Shown one piece after another: positions 58,848 through 64,000 of a stretch of DNA of 64,000 nt; within the stretch, counting starts at the first letter, position 1, and the number at the start of each line of letters is the position of its first letter. The notes below the pieces were generated by a model. It did not search any database. It was not told the origin of the DNA and was given only the letters and a program-made list of their open reading frames with translations. A program made the position numbers and the translations under genes. Origin of the DNA: Protula sp. h YS-2021 (lineage: Eukaryota; Annelida; Polychaeta; Sabellida; Serpulidae); the NCBI GenBank assembly GCA_949752745.1, contig OX457029.1:10951511-11015510 (forward strand), written 5' to 3'.

Positions 58848-59104
58848 CTTTAAGTACGAAAGACTTGCTGATCCGTAGAAAAGAAAAAATCTTGTACCTT
58901 CAAAAATATTTCCAGGTATACTGATTTGTAGGGATTGTAAACCAAAATAAAAAGATGTTGTTTAAAACACGTCTATAGTTCGTCACAATGAAATTCAATA
59001 GGAAGTAGCATGCTGAATAGTTTATCTCTACAGTTACTGCTTAACAGATAGAATGAATTAAGTAATGGATAATGTACTTTAATTGCAACTTAAGAATACG
59101 TAAT

Positions 59105-59560
59105 GGGATGTGCTAAAAGTCAGCCTCGTGGAAAATTTTCATCTGTCAAATTAATGGATCTCAAGCAAGCCGTTCTTGCTAAAATTTGGCTGAGCAAATG
59201 TTACGTGATCCTCAGTATATTGGTCCAAAGTACGCTCGGAAAGGGGAGTCTGCCTACACAGTGGGGATGACGTTTGGTTGCATCCATATCAAGGCTGGAG
59301 ATAGTGGCGAACAAAGGTACTAAGCTCTCATATCGATGATACTTAATCATCCAAAGTGTGACAAAAACATATTTGAAATTAGCTGGTCTTTACATGTGAT
59401 ATACCAGCTTGCTAACTCGGTGTTGGCTGCCAGGCTTTTCTTAAAGCACCCAAAGTGCAACCTTACCATAAGGCCATGGTCATGAAGAAGTGTACTTTAC
59501 GAACTTGTCTACAATTCCACAATAAAGCATCATAAGATTAAATGCGATATTCTCCATGTA
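59105..59560 (+). pseudogene. Frameshifted 5' part of the ankyrin-cGLR gene
   Basis: Pieces in different frames: an ATG at 59105 with MGCAKSQPRG, RDPQYIGPKYARKGESAYTV, then ILNHPKCDKNIFEISW and LAARLFLKHPKCN, which look like ankyrin helices. Stops between them imply decay or unseen introns. The MGC start is myristoylation-like, but its link to the rest is uncertain. Confidence 0.35.
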
Positions 59561-59982
59561 ATGCTCAAACATTCCCAAATTGAAACTTGTGCATCACTGC
59601 TTGATGAACATGTCTGTAGTGCCTTGGATTTATTTTTAAGAGATGACATACATAATACTTTTGATATTGATATCTTAGAAAGTGAATATGAACTGCTAGA
59701 GCTCCTGCTTAAAGTACCGGGATTAGTCACGGCATCGGCACAAAGCTTAGCCGTTGCAGCAACGTTTTGTTCACCATACGTGTTTCGCAGGCTGCTAGAA
59801 TGTGGCGCAAACATTAATGACTCATTAGCAAACAATGAAACTATAATACATTGCATGGTACAGAGAAACTCAGTGGAGAAATTATCTATTGCTTTAGAAT
59901 ATAACCCTGATTTAAATGCTAAGTGTAGAGCCCTAACACCGTTTCAGCTAGCTGTTACTAACAAATGTAAAACGGAAATAAT
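59561..59982 (+). pseudogene. Ankyrin-repeat part of the ankyrin-cGLR gene
   Basis: Open sequence with ankyrin-like units: ELLELLLKVPGLVTASAQSL, FRRLLECGANINDSLANNET, IIHCMVQRNSVEKLSIALEY, NPDLNAKCRALTPFQLAVTN. It ends CKTEII, where a 968-bp element is inserted. The receptor frame resumes after the element at EKLGRKLSP. Confidence 0.6.
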
Positions 59983-60950
59983 CCCGGTAAACATGGAAAC
60001 GTTTTTTAAGGTTCGTTTTTGGTTGAAACGTTTTATTAACGTTTATAAAACCTTTGTGTTCTTGGATACCAAAGTAAAACGTTTTTTGTAGAACCTTTTC
60101 GAAACGTTTCAGGGGGAACTATTTTTAAACCAAAATCAAACGTTTTGTACTGGAGCATTATGAAAAATCAATATTATTGGGTGTCGTGTATTGGAGCATC
60201 ATGGGAAACCACATGTACTGAATACCATTTTCAAATAAATTGGCAAATTTTAGATACTAATAAAGATAAAATATATAATTTTAGTATCTAATATTGACTT
60301 ATAGGTATAACTTATTTGATTTTAGTTATTATATTACTATATAAAAATGATATAGTAATATAATGACGTCAACTTACGTGCTTTCTATATCGCTAGCTAA
60401 GAATATTATTTGCCTCGATCAACTAATCCTAAGCAAATAACCACTATGAAAGCAAAATGCATTGTTTTTTATCAAGAAAATAATTTTAAAAGCACCACTA
60501 AAAACAGAAAAATGTTAAAATCAATTGTTGGGGATCGCATAGAAACAAGATATTGGTAGCCGAATAGTTCACAGTTAATCGGATGCGTGGTGGCGTAGAG
60601 GTAAGGTCGACGCGCAGCATGCCAGATGTCCCAGGTTCAATCCCAGGTAAGTACGAATGTTCAGTTGCAGACTGGTGTCTTGTAGTGTTGTTTGAATGAT
60701 CAATAGTCGTAAATGGACGTTACAAATGATTATTTTTTAAGGATCACAAAAAAGGGTTTCAGAATTTTATTGTCAAAACCCCGTCAAAATGGTTCGGAAA
60801 AGGTTTCATTTGAAACCTTCAAAAAAACGGTCCCAAAAAAACGTTTTCTAGCATTTCATATATAACGAAAATAAAACGTTTTTTGAAGGTTTTTTAGGTT
60901 TCACAAAAAACGTTTATAAAACGTTTTCCAAACCAAAAATGTTTACCGGG
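59983..60950 (+). mobile_element. Non-autonomous DNA element with CCCGGTAAACAT termini
   Basis: Starts CCCGGTAAACAT and ends ATGTTTACCGGG. The two-base AT at 59981-59982 recurs at 60951-60952. Both ends are rich in AAACGTTTT blocks, in inverted relation. The middle holds a tRNA-like stretch (60580-60655). No transposase is encoded. Removing it with one AT puts the ankyrin and receptor parts in the same frame, so it interrupted an exon. Confidence 0.7.
60580..60655 (+). other. tRNA-like sequence inside the CCCGGTAAAC element
   Basis: GTGGCGTAGAGGTAAGGTCG resembles an A-box region and CAGGTTCAATCCCAGG a B box with pairing arms. The acceptor ends do not pair well. It could be a tRNA-derived SINE head. 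Confidence 0.4.
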
Positions 60951-61802
60951 ATTGAAAAACTTGGTAGAAAGTTGTCACCGTCTGTCATTCAGTTGAGTAT
61001 AAAGAAGTGTAAATCTGAAGGTGCATCTATGCAAGACTTTCTACGAAAAGCAAACCTTGATTCCTGGATCCGTAAGCTGGATATAGACTGTTCTGACAAC
61101 GTAAGAGATAACGCACATGGGCTTGTATATGGGTCCATGAACACGCGTAGTGACTGGTGTTGGATTCGCGAACAGGCCTCATCAAAATTGCCATTATACA
61201 GGCGGGGTTATACAAAAGATAAATCAAATATAACCAGATTAGTGCAAAAATGTAAAGAATTGCTGTACATTCAGGAAGAGGAAGTCGATGACATTGTGGT
61301 GGCTATTAACCAACTTTTTGATTATTTATCAAACTGCATTGCAAGAAGTGTGGTACCATTTATGAAATTTGAACATTTCCTCTCTGGAAGTATGGCTGAG
61401 GGGACGCGTTGTTATGGGCCTGACGAATTTGACATAATATGTCTATTTAGCCATGTAGATGCCACATATACACTGGTCCACGGCACCAATATTATAATAG
61501 AACCAAAGAATTCAGACTGGAAGCGACTATGTCCGGATAAGAGTCTTGACGTGCGAATGGTTGCTCAAACATTTTACATTCAATTAAATTCCATATTGTC
61601 TTGTAGGCCTTTCCAGTTCGGAAAACTCCAAATTCCTAAATATGCACTTCAATTTATGGATAAAATCTTTTGTTTGAAGGTTCAATGGTTAGGAAGAGCA
61701 TTTCCCAGCTTAAGGACACCGGATGAGATCAGTGAATTCTGGTTTGCCACATGTGTTTCATATGAGGTCACCTGGCTAAATATTGCAAAGGTTCCTGATT
61801 AA
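60951..61802 (+). pseudogene. cGAS-like receptor / Mab-21 N-terminal lobe, truncated copy
   Basis: The nucleotidyltransferase signature reads FLSGSMAEGTRCYGPDEFDI, with GS and the paired acidic residues E-x-D. Further on are LQFMDKIFCLKVQWLGRAFP. At 61714-61722 the frame jumps from cGLR sequence to sequence that in the left copy lies 4.9 kb downstream. It then ends EFWFATCVSYEVTWL..VPD. The third catalytic strand and the whole C-lobe, present at 80-589, are missing. This copy is dead or makes a truncated protein. Confidence 0.75.
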
Positions 61803-63868
61803 TATCGAGATATAGGTGACTCGTGAACAGCATGTGGTAATCATATATAAGATGTTTTAAGCGAATTTATTGACCCAGATCACCCATCAAAATATGGTCA
61901 ATAAACAACTGAACAGCTATAGTCGTTCAACAACTAACATATGGTTTGCTCGTTGTAAAATTTGAAACATACCCACTGAACTATCCTACCCACAATGGTC
62001 CATCACAAAAATTAATCTAATAAAAAACTGTCATGTTACAGTTTATTCTTATTTGTAAACTTTGGGAATGTTCTTTATTTTCTATTATATCAGTTTTGTA
62101 ATTATTTGGATTCAAAGTATCAAACAATTTAAATGATTTGGTCTTTAAACTTTTTCAAGAAACAAATATTTTGACAATTTGCCAAGAAAGATTGAAAGAA
62201 GTCTGCTCAAACTCTACATCGACAGTAACTTTAAAGTGTGGATTTAAGGAATAGTATGAGAACCTATTAGTTTATTTTCTGATAACACAGACCAAAATTT
62301 ACCAATAGTGGCTTATTCATGAACACAATATTGACACATATAACCACTTCAGAACATGGTAATTATAAACAGGACATATCTTCCAGATTTATTAACAACA
62401 TATTTGCCAATATAATTTATCTTGCATGGATATAAACCCTCATTTAATTTAACTGTGCTGAATGAGTGTTTTCGCCACCCCAATCCCGCTCCTTAAATTG
62501 TACTGCTTCAAAAGTTGAAAATGTTTTTGTGGAAATTGCAAAAATATATATCTTTACCTATCGTTCACTTAAAGTTCTATTGATGTCAGAATCTCATCAC
62601 GACAACCGTCTTTAGTACAAAAAAGTATTTTAATGATGTAGGGCTGGCTGATGGGTTTCCATTTTACCCAATTTGATGTCCGAAATAAGCAAGTTTCTAT
62701 TTTTTCCAAACCGAGACCATCTCGAGATCTCAAAAATTGGAAGGAATATTCTTAAGTTGCATTTAAAAGTCAGAGATAATATTCTGGCGCTTACATAATT
62801 TCATTGCGTTTAAAATCAAGAAATTGAGAGAAGCTGTTACCAATTTAACAAACAATATCTTAACTTGTCAAAAACTCATTTTTGCAGTGAAGTTATATAT
62901 AAAGTTAGAATTCATGCGTCTTTAAAAAGAGCGAATTTCGCTAAATCTAGCTGTAGCACTAGTAAACAAAACAGGAAAGTACTAAAGTTAATGAATTTAT
63001 GAAAAAAAATCAGTAGCAAAATAAAAAAATCAGAAATAAAATCAAAGCCATCAATTTCATTTACTTCCCATTACTTGCTGCAAGGCAAGTACTTAATCCA
63101 GGTACCTCAGCTGCTATTTTCCATGATACTATAGAGGTCAATGGGAGAGCACCGTCTTATTATATGCAGGGTCTTTGCACAAAGTTAAGTATTTTGCATA
63201 CCCTTTAAATTAAATCCACCCCCCCCCCCCAAAAAAAAAAAAAAAAAAAAAAAAAGAGAACATGCGTCAGCCGGGAGTCGAACCCGGATCGACTGCTTGG
63301 AAGGCAACCATGCTAACCGCTACACCACTGACGCCTCCGCGTGCTGTTAGGTCTTATTAGATCTTTTATTTGACGTTATGGTTATAATGTATGCCATAAC
63401 GTGCTGTTATTATACACCTTTAAATGTCATTTGTATGACAGTGTCGAAACCATATCATATTAATATAAAATGAAACCATATCATATAAATATAAAATCAG
63501 TAAAGAAATGACGAGGGTAGCATTTGAACGTCCAACCCTCTAATTTATCAAGTCCGACTGCTGGATCTTTTGTGGTAAAAAAATGTTTCGATAAAAATTG
63601 ATTTATTTCCAAACAATAACTCACCAGTATAATTTTTGCAAAATTCAAGCTAAGAGTCACGTTTTTAATTGTCATTATTTACCAGTTATTGCACCCTGGT
63701 GAAATACCACTGATCTAGTTTAATCCCAATGAGGCATGATCATTTCATTGGTGCGTCATACTTATGTCGATTACACGACACCACAACGAATTGAAACTGT
63801 GAAATTATGACTTTACAAGAAATATAGTATTCAACGGATGAATTCTTTGTCATTTATAATTGACTGAC
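61722..63868. repeat. Right copy of the duplicated flank
   Basis: Near-identical to 4971-7131, with a shorter A/C homopolymer (63216-63255 against 6467-6518). It contains the second tRNA-Gly. Confidence 0.85.
63263..63334 (-). tRNA. tRNA-Gly (anticodon UCC), second copy
   Basis: Identical in sequence to the gene at 6526-6597; lies in the duplicated flank. Confidence 0.95.
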
Positions 63869-63874
63869 AAGAAG
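63869..63874 (+). other. Target-site sequence AAGAAG before the third Polinton end
   Basis: Same six bases and flank as 7132-7137, so the insertion itself was duplicated rather than made independently. Confidence 0.85.
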
Positions 63875-64000
63875 AGTAGTAGGGAAATAAGGGTTCTGGA
63901 ACACCCCCCTCCCCCCCTAACGGTCGACTGTCAAGGACCCCCCCCCCCCCCCCAGGGGTCGACTGTCACCGGTAAGAAAATCTGAGGACCCCCCCCCCCA
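63875..64000 (+). mobile_element. Third Polinton, first 126 bp (copy of Polinton A end)
   Basis: Starts AGTAGTAGGGAAATAAGGG and follows 7138-7257, with different C-run lengths, to the window edge. Confidence 0.85.

Larger units (their letters stand above)
57458..58890 (-). mobile_element. 5'-truncated non-LTR retrotransposon (RNase H-bearing, Jockey/I-like)
   Basis: The minus strand holds the end of a reverse-transcriptase ORF and an RNase H domain, followed by a tail of CAATCAATCAATCAATAAAT. The element is cut off at about 58890, typical of incomplete reverse transcription. Clade assignment is tentative. Confidence 0.75.

Noticed and set aside
1..64000. Bacterial or free viral genome
   Set aside because: Spliced thioesterase gene, eukaryotic tRNAs and host-type transposons with target-site duplications around the Polintons show integrated copies in an animal chromosome.

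Overview
The window is animal nuclear DNA. It carries standard-code genes split by GT-AG introns, canonical eukaryotic tRNA genes (Gly-UCC, Pro-AGG), a Crypton-derived tyrosine-recombinase relic, a Tc1 transposon, a non-LTR retrotransposon tail and two complete virus-like Maverick/Polinton elements. The ankyrin plus Mab-21/cGAS-like receptor gene and the mix of mobile elements fit a marine invertebrate, most likely a lophotrochozoan such as a bivalve mollusc. That organism guess is inference.

Layout. 1-589 is the C-terminal lobe of a cGAS-like receptor (cGLR) gene. 590-7131 is non-coding apart from a 138-bp satellite, a DUF3504/Crypton-like pseudogene and a tRNA-Gly. 7138-23694 is Polinton A (16,557 bp; target duplication AAGAAG). 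Its PolB and PC4-like genes run rightward, and a long leftward gene train runs from the early-type accessory genes through integrase, ATPase, capsid genes and protease. Its integrase is split by a 1,350-bp Tc1 element. 23701-34348 is host sequence with a three-exon acyl-CoA thioesterase/BAAT-type gene on the minus strand and several minisatellites. 34355-55213 is Polinton B (20,859 bp; target duplication TTTAAC), a divergent relative in opposite orientation. It has an extra accessory block: a RING protein, two zinc-binding proteins and a tandem CARD-like protein. 55214-64000 is host sequence with tRNA-Pro and decayed copies, a retrotransposon tail, and a second copy of the ankyrin-cGLR locus that runs into a second copy of the sequence left of Polinton A. 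It ends with the first 126 bp of a third Polinton at the same insertion point.

How the genes work together. In both Polintons the replication genes (protein-primed type PolB, PC4-like ssDNA-binding proteins) and accessory genes mostly have their own TATA boxes of the form TATAAAAG. In six places the TAA stop of one gene lies inside the TATA box of the next. The virion genes (integrase, packaging ATPase, four or five small proteins, penton-like and double-jelly-roll capsid proteins, adenain-like protease) form a tight chain with start and stop codons overlapping (ATGA). Both elements are damaged, but in different genes: A lost integrase, penton start, protease start and two small virion genes; B lost the major capsid protein, protease and (by one in-frame stop) PolB. 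Each therefore keeps several functions the other has lost.

Large scale. Sequence 4971-7257 recurs at 61722-64000 with a handful of substitutions, and 1-88 recurs at 61634-61721. The window thus spans one period of a recent tandem duplication of about 57 kb, or two haplotypes joined in the assembly. Many open frames in the GC- and repeat-rich parts of Polinton B and opposite to PolB are shadows and are not annotated. Several apparent long frames begin at GTG or TTG; here starts were moved to the ATG supported by the other element copy.
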